From Palleniella intestinalis (GTDB lineage Bacteria; Bacteroidota; Bacteroidia; Bacteroidales; Bacteroidaceae), in contig NZ_JABKKG010000007.1 of the NCBI RefSeq assembly GCF_013166595.1, forward strand, positions 97,943-161,942: 64,000 bases of DNA, read 5' to 3'. A model generated the notes under the pieces. That model was not told the DNA's origin, made no database searches, and was given only the letters and a program-made list of their open reading frames with translations. The position numbers and the translations under genes were made by a program. Position 1 is the stretch's first letter. Each line of letters starts with the position of its first letter. Below, in pieces: positions 7,615 to 16,797 of the stretch.

Positions 7615-9289
7615 CACAAAAGCCATACTACAGGATTTTACCTTTCTGTACCGGAATTTCAGAGGGCAAATTCTAATAAACAAGAAATATTTCTTCATAG
7701 GAGTGCTCATGGTGCTTTGTGCAGGATTGTCTCAGGTTTCTCTCTCATATTTAATTGGAGCACTCATTGATGTACTTTCTGGCAGAAATACAGAAATTAG
7801 TATTCAATTGTCCTTCTGTATGTTATTTACAGTGTTCTTGCTGAATACATTATTTAATTTGATTAAGAATTATTGCTTCTTGATGTTTGCTGAAACAACC
7901 ACAGTTGAAATTAGTCAGATGCTGTTTTCAAGGATTCTAAGATTTCCTTTATCTTTTTTCGAGCAAACACAGGCAGGAGGTCTGTCCAGTCGATTAAGCA
8001 ATGATGTCCAGTCACTTAAACGACTATGCTCTGAACAAATAGCCCAGTTATTGTTTCATCCGTTAATTATTGTCTTTTGTCTGTGCAATTTGTTTGTTAT
8101 CAGTTTCAGGCTTACATTATTACTTATACTCACATTTCCATTAATTTTAAGGACATCCATAATCTTAGGTGGGAAAATCAAAAAAACATCCAAAGAGACT
8201 TATAACTGCTATGCGGCAGCAAATCAGATACGCGCTGAAGATTTTATACTTATCAGGCTCATTAAAAGTTGCTGCGGTGAAGAGCATGAGGAGAATAGGT
8301 ACAATAAGGTTATGTCCGAAATCAGGAAAAAGTCTCTTTCTGCTTCGTTTACAGGAATCTTATTACAATTTGTAATATCTTGCCTTTTACTTACAGGATT
8401 ATTCCTGATAATGCTTTATGCCATATATCTGATTCAACAGTCAGAAATGACTACTGGCAGACTGTTCGAGTTTATTATGTGCACGATATTCATTGTCAAC
8501 GCAATTTCCAGCATATCGTCCATTTTCGCATCTGTCATGAATACGCTTGGTGTAATAAAGACATTCCGCGAACTGCTTACTACCAAAGAAGAAAAGTATA
8601 CCGGGAATCCGGTGTCTAACGATTTCCATGAGATATTGTTAAATAATGTATTCTTCACCTATAAATCAAGGACAGAACCAGTGCTTTCCGACATTAGTTT
8701 AGCCATACATGCAGGTGACCGAATTGGCATCATAGGTGAAAGCGGAGGTGGCAAATCGACTTTGGTGCAGCTGCTTCTCAGGTATTACCAACCTACATCG
8801 GGAAATATTCTGCTTAACGGCATTGATGTTGCCACATTCAACCTGCAAGATTACCGTAGCATGTTCGGTGTGGTGTCTCAGAATATCGAATTATTCTCTG
8901 GCAGTATCAAGGAAAATATCATGTACCCTAATACAGATGTATTGGACGAAGAAATCATTGCAGCCGCTCACTATGCGTGTGCCCATGATTTTATCAAAAG
9001 CCTCCCAGACGGATACGATACAATAATAGGCGAAAATGGAATAAATCTATCTGGAGGGCAACGGCAACGCATCACGATTGCCAGAGCCCTTGTCAGAAAT
9101 CCAAAAATCATCATACTTGACGAAGCAACGAGTGCTTTGGATCAGGAGACGGAACAATGCATCAATGAGTTCTTGTCTGAAATATCAAGAGACACTACGC
9201 TTATTGTGCTTTCCCACCGAATGTCCATTATCCGGCAGATGGATAAAGTTTACGAAATTAACAACAAAGCAATTATAAAAAGAAAGTAA
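7607..9289 (+). CDS. ABC exporter (fused permease-ATPase)
   Basis: From the ATG at 7607, 560 residues: a six-helix exporter membrane domain (about 20-310), then a nucleotide-binding domain. Walker A GESGGGKST starts at 377, the Q-loop is in FGVVSQN, the signature LSGGQRQR starts at about 481, Walker B is IIILDEATSA with D505, and the switch His is in LSHR. There is no N-terminal C39 peptidase domain, so leader removal would need a separate enzyme such as the adjacent M48 protease. The 7607 start is chosen because it overlaps the protease stop; the open frame runs further up inside the protease gene. Likely cargo: the small peptide at 4976. Confidence 0.85.
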   Translation: MHNTKAILQDFTFLYRNFRGQILINKKYFFIGVLMVLCAGLSQVSLSYLIGALIDVLSGRNTEISIQLSFCMLFTVFLLNTLFNLIKNYCFLMFAETTTVEISQMLFSRILRFPLSFFEQTQAGGLSSRLSNDVQSLKRLCSEQIAQLLFHPLIIVFCLCNLFVISFRLTLLLILTFPLILRTSIILGGKIKKTSKETYNCYAAANQIRAEDFILIRLIKSCCGEEHEENRYNKVMSEIRKKSLSASFTGILLQFVISCLLLTGLFLIMLYAIYLIQQSEMTTGRLFEFIMCTIFIVNAISSISSIFASVMNTLGVIKTFRELLTTKEEKYTGNPVSNDFHEILLNNVFFTYKSRTEPVLSDISLAIHAGDRIGIIGESGGGKSTLVQLLLRYYQPTSGNILLNGIDVATFNLQDYRSMFGVVSQNIELFSGSIKENIMYPNTDVLDEEIIAAAHYACAHDFIKSLPDGYDTIIGENGINLSGGQRQRITIARALVRNPKIIILDEATSALDQETEQCINEFLSEISRDTTLIVLSHRMSIIRQMDKVYEINNKAIIKRK

Positions 9290-9293
9290 AAAC

Positions 9294-11606
9294 ATGAAAG
9301 TATTAAAAGTCTTGACAATTTTATTACTCTGCATCGTGCCAGCAATGTCCGCTCAGGAAATCACGGGGCGCATAGTGGACGAGAATCATCAGGCCATTAA
9401 ATTCGCCAATGTCATCCTCATTAGTGACAGTGACAGCACATTCATCTCTGGTACTGTTTCAGGTCAGCATGGCGAGTTCCGCATTACAGCTCCGGCAGAG
9501 AAAAGTCTTATCCGTGTCAGTGTCATTGGTTTTGTCCCAAAAACTGTTTCTTCTGTTCCACTTGGGGGCGAGATTGTCCTTCAGCAAGACATCAAGACGC
9601 TTGGCACGATTACGGCTAAAGGGCGTCGCCCTACATATTTGATGGGCAAGGAAGGTCTTGTCGCCAATTTTGCCGGAACATCTCTTAACTTGGCAGGCTC
9701 TATAATGGACATTCTCAAATATGTTCCGGGGATGGTAATCACCAACGAAGGCATTAATGTTTTCGGCAAGGGCACCCCTTTGATATACATCAATGACCGT
9801 CAGATAAGGAATTCTGAAGAATTGAAGCGTATCAACTCCAACCAAGTAAAGGATGTTGAAGTCATTCACAACCCCGGTCCGGAATACCCTTCTGACACAA
9901 GAGCTGTAGTTAAGATTCGCCTTCTGAAGCCTAAGGGCGAAGGGTTAGGGATTGGCTTTGTCGGCACTTATGCCCAATCGGAGAACTCTGACTATTCCAC
10001 TCAGATTGAGTTTTCTTACAACAAGAAGGGGCTTTACGCCTTTGGCCTGTACAAATGGAGCCACGACAAAGTGCTCCAGAAAGGATGTTTACAGCAGACC
10101 GTGTATGCAGACCCATTATGGGAACAGACGAACGAATTGGACAATCAAGTTGTAAACAACAATCATGACCTGACAGCCGGAGTTGATTACATGATATCAA
10201 AGAAACATTCTGTCGGGGTCAGGTACATAGCAAGTTTCAATGGCCACCACTGCTCTGATTTGCTTACATATACCAAGATGACAGCAAACGGGCAGGCTTA
10301 CGATGAATTAGCCACACACACTTGGACAAAATATGACAACCGGCCAAAGCATCAATTGAACGCTTATTACAATGGAATGCTGGGCAAGACATCGGTCAAC
10401 ATGAATGTTGACTACTTTTTCAATAACAACAAGAATACTCAACACAATGACGAGACCAGCATATCACATGAATCTCGTGAAATCACATCAACGAGTTCTG
10501 TACGCAACAACATGGTTGCGGCTAAACTGATTGTAGGGAATCCGCTGTTTGGAGGAACACTCAGGAGTGGTGTTGAAGTTGTTGCCAACAACCGCCATGA
10601 TGATTACACAATCGACCAAACGGACATCCTTTCCAATTCAGCCGGCCGGCTCAAAGAATTCCAAGTCAGCCCATTCCTTGAATATCAGTACAGATTATCT
10701 TTTGGACGGCTGAACGCCGGTGTACGTTTTGAGCATGTTTCATTCAAACATTACGAGAATGCCACCGACCAGCCGTCCCAAAGCCATCATTTCAACAATC
10801 TGTTTCCAACTCTCTCCCTGACCACAAACATAGGCAAGACAAGTCTCAATATAGGATATTCTGTCAAGACCAAACGGCCAACTTATCGTCAATTATCCAA
10901 CAATATCATATATATCAACCGTTTTTCCATGCAGTCCGGCAATCCAAATCTTGGCAGTGAGCATATTCATGCAATCACAGCCATGGTTCAATGGAAGTTC
11001 ATTCAGGCTATGGCCGGTTGGCAAGACGATCGCGACGCTATCATATATTGGGCAGAGCAGATGCCTGAAAACACATCTGTTACCACTATAAAATACAAAA
11101 ACCAAAATAGTGTCAAGAGTTTTGATGCTATGATTGCCGCTGCTCCATCTTTTGGATTGTGGAATCCACGTTTTACTGTCGGAATACGAAAACAGTGGCT
11201 TGACCTGAAGACAATGATGGGCACTTTCAAAATGAACAAGCCTATGCTGAATGTGCTATTGGCAAATATCATAAGACTGCCTTGGGATATGATTGCCAAT
11301 GTGGATATAAGCTATCTATCCAAGGGGCACTATCAGAATATATATTCCACACGAAACGTATTCTGTCTGGACATGGGAGTCACAAAGCAATTCCTAAAGA
11401 ACAGACTTGTGCTGAAACTCGAGGGGAAAGACCTTCTTCATTTGCAAAAGACCGGCAACCTTATATACAGCAATCAGATGCATTTGCTGCAGGAGAACAC
11501 TTTCGACACTCGTCTGTTCAAGATGACACTCTCCTACAATCTCAATGCCTCTAAACACAAATACAAGGGTACAGGAGCAGGAAACTCTGAAAAAAAGAGA
11601 TTATAA
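9294..11606 (+). CDS. Outer-membrane beta-barrel protein with CarboxypepD_reg domain
   Basis: A 770-residue protein with a signal peptide (MKVLKVLTILLLCIVPAMSAQ), a carboxypeptidase-regulatory-like domain at about 22-100 (EITGRIVDENHQAIKFANVIL), a plug-like domain at about 115-210 (GSIMDILKYVPGMVI...LIYINDRQI), and a long barrel to the C terminus. This is the layout of TonB-receptor-like barrels without a substrate signature. It follows the ABC exporter by 4 bases and is followed by a terminator, so it closes the peptide locus. It may carry the exported peptide across the outer membrane or bind it; this is inferred from position. Confidence 0.8.
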   Translation: MKVLKVLTILLLCIVPAMSAQEITGRIVDENHQAIKFANVILISDSDSTFISGTVSGQHGEFRITAPAEKSLIRVSVIGFVPKTVSSVPLGGEIVLQQDIKTLGTITAKGRRPTYLMGKEGLVANFAGTSLNLAGSIMDILKYVPGMVITNEGINVFGKGTPLIYINDRQIRNSEELKRINSNQVKDVEVIHNPGPEYPSDTRAVVKIRLLKPKGEGLGIGFVGTYAQSENSDYSTQIEFSYNKKGLYAFGLYKWSHDKVLQKGCLQQTVYADPLWEQTNELDNQVVNNNHDLTAGVDYMISKKHSVGVRYIASFNGHHCSDLLTYTKMTANGQAYDELATHTWTKYDNRPKHQLNAYYNGMLGKTSVNMNVDYFFNNNKNTQHNDETSISHESREITSTSSVRNNMVAAKLIVGNPLFGGTLRSGVEVVANNRHDDYTIDQTDILSNSAGRLKEFQVSPFLEYQYRLSFGRLNAGVRFEHVSFKHYENATDQPSQSHHFNNLFPTLSLTTNIGKTSLNIGYSVKTKRPTYRQLSNNIIYINRFSMQSGNPNLGSEHIHAITAMVQWKFIQAMAGWQDDRDAIIYWAEQMPENTSVTTIKYKNQNSVKSFDAMIAAAPSFGLWNPRFTVGIRKQWLDLKTMMGTFKMNKPMLNVLLANIIRLPWDMIANVDISYLSKGHYQNIYSTRNVFCLDMGVTKQFLKNRLVLKLEGKDLLHLQKTGNLIYSNQMHLLQENTFDTRLFKMTLSYNLNASKHKYKGTGAGNSEKKRL

Positions 11607-11631
11607 ACGAATGTGAAGTATAAAAGAACAT

Positions 11632-11672
11632 GGCTCTGATAGTTTCAAAAAAAACTATCGGAGCCGTATCTT
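11632..11672 (+). terminator. Intrinsic terminator of the peptide locus
   Basis: A 14-bp stem (GGCTCTGATAGTTT / AAACTATCGGAGCC, one wobble) with a short A-rich loop, followed by GTATCTTTT. It lies 25 bases after the barrel gene stop. Confidence 0.85.
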
Positions 11673-11747
11673 TTAGTAGATTATTTGAGTATTGATGCTA
11701 AGTCGTACTTTCGTCTCCATTCTCAAATCACATATAATTCATAGCGT

Positions 11748-11767
11748 GCAAAAACAAGTGTTTACAT
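11748..11767. repeat. 20-bp dispersed repeat, copy 2
   Basis: Identical to 3898-3917 (gcaaaaacaagtgtttacat) and in the same place relative to a gene: just past the stop of a minus-strand gene. Confidence 0.8.
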
Positions 11768-11778
11768 TGGGTGCGGAA

Positions 11779-12369
11779 TCATTGTCCCGTGAACTCCTCT
11801 ATCTCCTTGACAGTCTCGTTGATGAGCCGCATTTCCTTGCGGAACATCCATGCAAAAAACACTAAGCCGAGGGCGAAACCTACCAACATCACATAGATGT
11901 TTGAGAGCATCAGCGCATTGTCGGAATGGTCCTGGAACATGCAGAATGTCAGCAAAGCCAGCCAAACAAGCAGTGCCGGCACCTCTATCGCCATGGCAAG
12001 TTTCTCATTGCGCTTGAAGCGGAGCATGCGGCGGCTTGTGGCAAGGAGGGCACCCGTCGAAAGGTCTTTCATCCCACGTGTGTTAATAGCATTGTAGACA
12101 GCCTCGGCTATCGCACCGATGCAGAGGGTCATTGTGAGCAACAGCGAGTGCGTGAATGAATAGACGGCAGCTGCAACAAGTGGCAGCATGATGAGCCCTG
12201 CCACGGTGATATAGACATTACAGTTGCGTATCCACATGATTTTCGAGTGCATCGCCTTGCGCAGCATCTTGTCGCCCACGGTCACTTGCTTATCAAGCCG
12301 TTCCTTGAATGCGGAAAGTTCCTTGCGCATCATCTCCAGTTCGTCAGTTGTATTTGTATTCATAATCAT
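11779..12369 (-). CDS. Membrane protein, probable partner of the ECF sigma factor
   Basis: A 196-residue protein with a charged cytoplasmic N-terminal coiled region (LEMMRKELSAFKERLDKQV) and four hydrophobic segments at about 53-70, 74-90, 125-143 and 155-173. It starts 15 bases after the sigma factor gene, the usual position of an anti-sigma or sigma-linked membrane protein in Bacteroidetes. It lacks a zinc-binding anti-sigma motif and a FecR domain, so the anti-sigma role is inferred from position only. Confidence 0.65.
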   Translation of the reverse strand: MIMNTNTTDELEMMRKELSAFKERLDKQVTVGDKMLRKAMHSKIMWIRNCNVYITVAGLIMLPLVAAAVYSFTHSLLLTMTLCIGAIAEAVYNAINTRGMKDLSTGALLATSRRMLRFKRNEKLAMAIEVPALLVWLALLTFCMFQDHSDNALMLSNIYVMLVGFALGLVFFAWMFRKEMRLINETVKEIEEFTGQ

Positions 12370-12384
12370 TTGTCTTTTAATCGT

Positions 12385-12909
12385 TCAACATTCATTGTCC
12401 TGTGAATTCATCCGTTTAAGTTCCTCCTTTATGCGAAAAAGCCTTACCGACACATTCTTGGCCGTGATGCCCACGACATCGCCAATCTCTTCGTAGCTCA
12501 TGTTCTCAAGCCAAAGGAGGATGATGGCGCGGTCAAACGGACAGAGCTTGGCTAGTCTCTTGCGCAGCATTTCCATCTGTCGGGCATTGCTGTCCGTGTC
12601 GTCGAAAGGACTCACACCGCTTAGCACACTCTCCACGGCGCGCTTCCGCTTTTTCTTCTTGTCGAGGGTGATGCAGACATTAAGGCTTACACGGTAGACC
12701 CAAGTCTTGATGTTGCTTCTCCCCTCGAAGCGCGGATAGCCTTGCCAGAGATTGACGAGAATCTCCTGAAAGAGGTCGTCCACCTCATCGCTGTCTTTGG
12801 AGAACATATAGCAGACGGTGTAGATTGTGCTCTTGTTCGCCCTGACCATCTGCATGAACTCTTGTTCTTTCTGTTCCATTTTTCTGTTGTTTTTTTGTTC
12901 AGCTTTCAA
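12385..12909 (-). CDS. ECF-type RNA polymerase sigma factor
   Basis: A 174-residue group IV sigma factor. Region 2 is seen at about 15-85 (DEVDDLFQEILVNLWQGYPRFEGRSNIKTWVYRVSLNVC) and region 4 at about 110-165 (CPFDRAIILLWLENMSYEEIGDVVGITAKNVSVRLFRIKEEL). Internal Met codons give alternative starts; MEQKEQEF at residue 11 is likely. The region 2 pattern is that of Bacteroidetes RpoE-like factors. The downstream gene encodes a membrane protein that may control it. Confidence 0.9.
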   Translation of the reverse strand: MKAEQKNNRKMEQKEQEFMQMVRANKSTIYTVCYMFSKDSDEVDDLFQEILVNLWQGYPRFEGRSNIKTWVYRVSLNVCITLDKKKKRKRAVESVLSGVSPFDDTDSNARQMEMLRKRLAKLCPFDRAIILLWLENMSYEEIGDVVGITAKNVSVRLFRIKEELKRMNSQDNEC

Positions 12910-13016
12910 TCGTTAGTATTCGTTTTTGGCGAAAAACTACACGAAGAAGTGTTTTTTTATTACTGTCCGGTAAAATTCAATGCAATATTTAAACATTAAT
13001 ATACAAAATATCGCTT

Positions 13017-13253
13017 AAGGTGTGGCGGAGCCACAATCCTCATGGTAACCTCCGGCTTTAGCCGTGAGGTAGTAATGACGCCATCTTGCTGTGTGGTGGA
13101 ACCACACTCCTTTTTGCCTGATATGTAGAGCATCTGAGATGAGAGTGGTAGCATAAAGGAGTGTGGCGCTGCCACACGGCGTTAGAGACATCCGCACTAT
13201 CCACACGGCTAAAGCCGGTGGTTACCCTAAGGGCTGTGGCTCCGCCACACCTT
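13017..13253. repeat. Nested palindromic repeat element
   Basis: A 19-bp perfect inverted repeat (13017-13035 with 13235-13253) encloses a 23-bp inverted repeat with one mismatch (13044-13066 with 13204-13226) and an inner, less perfect pair (13091-13110 with 13159-13178) whose arms are themselves near-palindromes. No ORF of note. It looks like a MITE-like or REP-type element and fills most of the gene-free stretch 12910-13391. Confidence 0.8.
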
Positions 13254-13269
13254 CTGCTGTTTTCTTGTG

Positions 13270-13318
13270 TCAATTTTTCATGACATGAGGTGATATTTTT
13301 TTGCCAGATACCTATAAT
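13270..13318. repeat. Direct repeat shared with 20432-20480
   Basis: About 31 bases starting tcaatttttcatgacatgag are identical here and at 20432, and the following bases (CCAGAyACCwATAAT) are similar. The copy lies just after the palindromic element at 13017-13253, and the second copy lies in the inverted-repeat element at 20 kb. Confidence 0.75.
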
Positions 13319-13340
13319 TTTCAATAGGAATTTGTGAAAA

Positions 13341-13374
13341 AAAGAGACTATGCCTGTTTCGGCAGAGCCTCTTT
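13341..13374 (-). terminator. Terminator of the clpS-clpA-aat operon
   Basis: On the minus strand AAAGAGGCTCTGCC pairs with GGCATAGTCTCTTT across a short loop and is followed by more Ts (read at 13340 and below). It lies 18 bases past the aat stop. Confidence 0.85.
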
Positions 13375-13391
13375 ATCATTATTCCAAAATG

Positions 13392-14093
13392 CTATGTCCA
13401 CAGGATATCCATATACTCTTCGTAGGAGATATGCCGTCCGCCCATGGATTTCAGGTGGGGAGTCTCAAACTGGCAGTCTATCAGTTTGCCGCCATGTTCC
13501 TTAAGATGCTCCGCCAAACGAACCAGTGCTACCTTCGACGCACTCGGCACAAGGGAGAACATACTCTCGCCAAAGAATCCGCCATTGAGGTAAACGCCAT
13601 ACAGTCCGCCTGCAAGTTTGCCGTCCATGTCCCACACTTCCACACTGTGTGTGACGCCCCGGTCATGCAGTAGCGTGTATGCCTCGACCATTTGAGGTCC
13701 CAACCAAGCACCCTCCTCCTCTATCCTAAGTCGAGAACAGTGATTGATGACATCGCGGAAACATGTGTCCATCGTGACAGTGTACTTGCCTTTGTTCAGC
13801 AATGTGCGCATGGAATGCGAGACATGTATCTCTTCCGGAAAGATGACAAACCTCTCCATCGGGCAGTACCAATGCAGTTCGTTGAGACGGAATGCCGCCC
13901 ATGGGAATATTCCTTGTGAATAAGCCTCGACAAGACGCTCAGGACTGAGGTCTCCGCCCACGGCGAACAGCCCATCCGAAAGTCTGTCCGTCATAGGAAC
14001 GGACAATGGATCAGGGAACGATTTGTCGTCATCATCCAGCAGAAAGATTATCTTTCCCTGCACCTCAACATAATAGTATTCTGTATCCGCCAT
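13392..14093 (-). CDS. aat: Leucyl/phenylalanyl-tRNA-protein transferase
   Basis: A 233-residue aminoacyl-transferase that adds Leu or Phe from charged tRNA to proteins with N-terminal Arg or Lys, marking them for ClpS/ClpA (N-end rule). Family motifs are clear: FPDP near residue 26, GLFAVGGDLSPERLVEAYSQGIFPW, WYCPMERFVIFPEEIHVS, the GAWLGPQMVEAYTLLHDRGVTHSVEVW block, LAGGLYGV and GESMFS. It is the third gene of clpS-clpA-aat, 8 bases after clpA, so substrate marking, recognition and unfolding are encoded together. Confidence 0.95.
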   Translation of the reverse strand: MADTEYYYVEVQGKIIFLLDDDDKSFPDPLSVPMTDRLSDGLFAVGGDLSPERLVEAYSQGIFPWAAFRLNELHWYCPMERFVIFPEEIHVSHSMRTLLNKGKYTVTMDTCFRDVINHCSRLRIEEEGAWLGPQMVEAYTLLHDRGVTHSVEVWDMDGKLAGGLYGVYLNGGFFGESMFSLVPSASKVALVRLAEHLKEHGGKLIDCQFETPHLKSMGGRHISYEEYMDILWT

Positions 14094-14101
14094 ATCGGGA
14101 A

Positions 14102-16327
14102 TTACGCTTTTATTTTAAGGTTAGAGTCTTCGACAACGACCTCCACGGCATTGCCATTCATGGTTTCTCCTCGCAGAATGCTGCGCATGAGCAACGGTTT
14201 CAGCATCGAAGTGATGACGCGGTCTATCTCCCTGCCGCCATATTCTGCCGAAAAACCTTTTTCAAGCAGCAGTTGTTTTGCCTCTTCGGACAAGCTCAGA
14301 GTGATGTTTTTCGCCTTCAGTTTGTCGGCTAATTGCTGCAGTTTCTTTTCAAGAATGCGCTGCGCCATATTTCTGTCCATGTCGTTGAAGACAGTGATTG
14401 AGGTCAGGCGGTTGAGGAATTCCGGCTTGAAAGTGCTCTTCACGCTCTTCATCATCACGCTGCCGGCGGTAGATGTGCTGGCAAAACCTATGGACTGCTT
14501 GGCAAACTGCGCACCGGCATTGGTGGTCATGATGATTACGGCGTGTCGGAAATCCGCTTTCTGACCTTTGTTGTCGGTAAGCATGGCATAGTCCATGACC
14601 TGCAGGAGAATGTTGTAAATGTCCTGATGCGCCTTCTCCAACTCATCAAGGAGCAGGACACAGTGGGGAGTCTTGCGTATGGCATCTGTCAGCAGACCGC
14701 CGTCATCGTAGCCGACATATCCCGCAGGTGAGCCGATTAGTTTGGCGACAGTATGCTTTTCGGCATACTCGCTCATGTCAAAGCGGATAAGCGGCACACC
14801 CAATTCTGCTGCAAGAACCTTGGCAACCTCCGTTTTTCCTACACCTGTCGGACCGACAAACAGCAGGCTTCCCATGGGTTTGTTGTCGTCAATCAGTCCT
14901 GTGCCTGCCATCTGCACCGCCTCGGAGACTTCCAGAACCGCCTTGTCCTGGCCGAATATCTGCGCCTTGATTCTCTTGTCCAAATCGACAAGACGCTGCA
15001 AATCGTCCTTGTCTTCGGCAAGTATGTCCACCTTGCATATCTTTGCCAGCACCTCCGCAACAAGTTTTTTGTCAACGGTTTGGACAGAGTCTTGTGTCGG
15101 ATGCAGCTTTCTCCATGCGCCGGCTTCGTCCAAAATGTCGACAGCCTTGTCAGGAAGATAGCGTCCTGTGATGAACTTTGCAGACGCCGTGACGGCATAC
15201 TTTACAGCCTCATCCGTAAACACCACATGGTGGAAATCCTCGTATCTGCCCTTTATACCGTTAAGGATTTCTATGCAATCGTCAATGGACGGTTCAAGGA
15301 TTGGCACAATCTCAAACCTTCGGCTGAAAGCCTTGTCGCGTATGAAGTTCTTGTTGTACTCCTCGTAAGTTGTCGCACCGATGACACGCACAGTGCCGTC
15401 GGCAAGATAAGGCTTCATGATGTTCCCGGCATCCAGCGACCCTTGGTCCATCCTACCGGCACCGATGATGTTGTGAATCTCGTCAATGTACAGTATTGCA
15501 TTGCCTGTCTCCGCAACACCGTCAAGCACACTCTTCAAACGTTTCTCAAACTCTCCACGATAGCTTGTGCCGGCAATGAGCGCGCCTAAGTCAAGGGCGT
15601 AGATCCTGCTGCCGGCTATGCATTCCGGCACTTCTTCGTTTTCTATCATCGCAGCAAGACCATAGGCGATTGCCGTCTTGCCTACTCCCGGTTCGCCTAC
15701 GTGCAGAGGGTTGTTCTTGTCCTTACGGCTGAGAATCCGGATGGTGCGCTCCAACTCTTCCTTGCGCCCCACCAAAGGATTGCACCGGTCAACATTGTCA
15801 TTCAGGCAAGTGGCATATTTCTCCCATTCACTCTGCTTTTCTACTGTTTCCGCACTCTCATCATGCTCTTCCTCGATACCTTCTGACTCGTATTCCGTCA
15901 CAAGGTTCGACATGAAAAGCCCTTTGTTTCCGCCATGAATACGGGCAAGAATCTTGCTGCAATAGGAATCCTCCTGAATCATCATCACTTGAACGATATG
16001 CGTAACATCAAGAAGCCTTCCGTAAGCGCCTTCAAGAGCCAAGAAGGCGGCATTCACCACTTTGCCAAGGTGCTGTGAAGGAGCAACCTGACAGTCCATG
16101 TCGTCAGGAACAACCGACGAATATTTCTCCAGATATTCTTGCAGGCTGTCCTGTGCACGTTGGCATTCTTCACTGTCAGGGCATGCCTTTTGGAACTGTT
16201 CCTGCTGCGCAATAGCCCACAGCAGATGTTCCGGAGTAAGGAACTCGTGGCGTGATTCCTGTGCAAAAGCTTCCGCTTCGCTCAGGGCTTCCTGAAGTAG
16301 TTCTGTGGAGTTTTCTATGATTAGCAT
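14102..16327 (-). CDS. clpA: ATP-dependent Clp protease ATP-binding subunit ClpA
   Basis: A 741-residue double-AAA+ unfoldase. The N domain (1-140) is followed by AAA-1 with Walker A GEPGVGKTAI (about 218) and LYIDEIHN, and AAA-2 with Walker A GPTGVGKTEVAK (about 498) and LLLDELEKAH, with a ClpA-type C-terminal domain. It lacks the long ClpB middle domain, and the adjacent clpS and aat support ClpA rather than ClpC. It unfolds N-end-rule substrates for ClpP, which is not in the window. It lies 3 bases after clpS. Confidence 0.95.
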   Translation of the reverse strand: MLIIENSTELLQEALSEAEAFAQESRHEFLTPEHLLWAIAQQEQFQKACPDSEECQRAQDSLQEYLEKYSSVVPDDMDCQVAPSQHLGKVVNAAFLALEGAYGRLLDVTHIVQVMMIQEDSYCSKILARIHGGNKGLFMSNLVTEYESEGIEEEHDESAETVEKQSEWEKYATCLNDNVDRCNPLVGRKEELERTIRILSRKDKNNPLHVGEPGVGKTAIAYGLAAMIENEEVPECIAGSRIYALDLGALIAGTSYRGEFEKRLKSVLDGVAETGNAILYIDEIHNIIGAGRMDQGSLDAGNIMKPYLADGTVRVIGATTYEEYNKNFIRDKAFSRRFEIVPILEPSIDDCIEILNGIKGRYEDFHHVVFTDEAVKYAVTASAKFITGRYLPDKAVDILDEAGAWRKLHPTQDSVQTVDKKLVAEVLAKICKVDILAEDKDDLQRLVDLDKRIKAQIFGQDKAVLEVSEAVQMAGTGLIDDNKPMGSLLFVGPTGVGKTEVAKVLAAELGVPLIRFDMSEYAEKHTVAKLIGSPAGYVGYDDGGLLTDAIRKTPHCVLLLDELEKAHQDIYNILLQVMDYAMLTDNKGQKADFRHAVIIMTTNAGAQFAKQSIGFASTSTAGSVMMKSVKSTFKPEFLNRLTSITVFNDMDRNMAQRILEKKLQQLADKLKAKNITLSLSEEAKQLLLEKGFSAEYGGREIDRVITSMLKPLLMRSILRGETMNGNAVEVVVEDSNLKIKA

Positions 16328-16330
16328 CTT

Positions 16331-16663
16331 CTATCCTTTATGAGGTTGTACCTTAACGCGCAACGGAAACCCTTCCGCCTGCGCCATTTGCATTGCCTTG
16401 TGCTGCTTTGACTCTGCAATGTCAAGAATGTATGTGCCGACAACGCTCTGCCCTTTCTTATGTATGGCAAGCATTATCCGCTCCGCAGCAGGCCGGTTAT
16501 GGAAGAAGACCGTCCGCAACACTTCCACGACAAAGTCCATTGTCGTGAAGTCGTCGTTAAGCATCACTACATCATACATGTCCGGTTCTTCGTCCCTAAC
16601 CCTTGTCTTCGAGCCTGTCCCTTCCTGTTCTTTATACTGTGGCATATCTGTTTCGTTTTTCAA
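16331..16663 (-). CDS. clpS: ATP-dependent Clp protease adaptor ClpS
   Basis: A 110-residue adaptor. The N-end-binding pocket motif DVVMLNDDFTTMDFVVEVL (about 31-49) and the following HKKGQSVVGTYILDIAE are typical. It hands substrates with N-terminal Leu, Phe, Trp or Tyr to ClpA. First gene of clpS-clpA-aat; a minus-strand CAAAATTA at 16681-16688 (TAATTTTG read on the minus strand) could be its -7 element. Confidence 0.95.
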   Translation of the reverse strand: MKNETDMPQYKEQEGTGSKTRVRDEEPDMYDVVMLNDDFTTMDFVVEVLRTVFFHNRPAAERIMLAIHKKGQSVVGTYILDIAESKQHKAMQMAQAEGFPLRVKVQPHKG

Positions 16664-16756
16664 TTATAAACTATCAGGTGCAAAATTATAAAACTTTTTT
16701 GTAAAATCCTCCTTTTTCGTGGCGAAAAAGCAAACATATTATCACATAAAACGAAA

Positions 16757-16790
16757 GAGTCCTTACTGTACAAATGTACTGCAAGGACTC
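16757..16790 (-). terminator. Terminator after tRNA-Leu
   Basis: GAGTCCTT and AAGGACTC, with an inner TGTAC/GTAC pair, form a stem downstream of the minus-strand tRNA-Leu; on the minus strand it is followed by TTTCGTTTTAT. Confidence 0.75.
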
Positions 16791-16797
16791 TTCTTTG

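Noticed and set aside
14753..15589. A long plus-strand frame opposite clpA
   Set aside because: It is a shadow of the well-supported clpA coding strand and has no recognisable domain.
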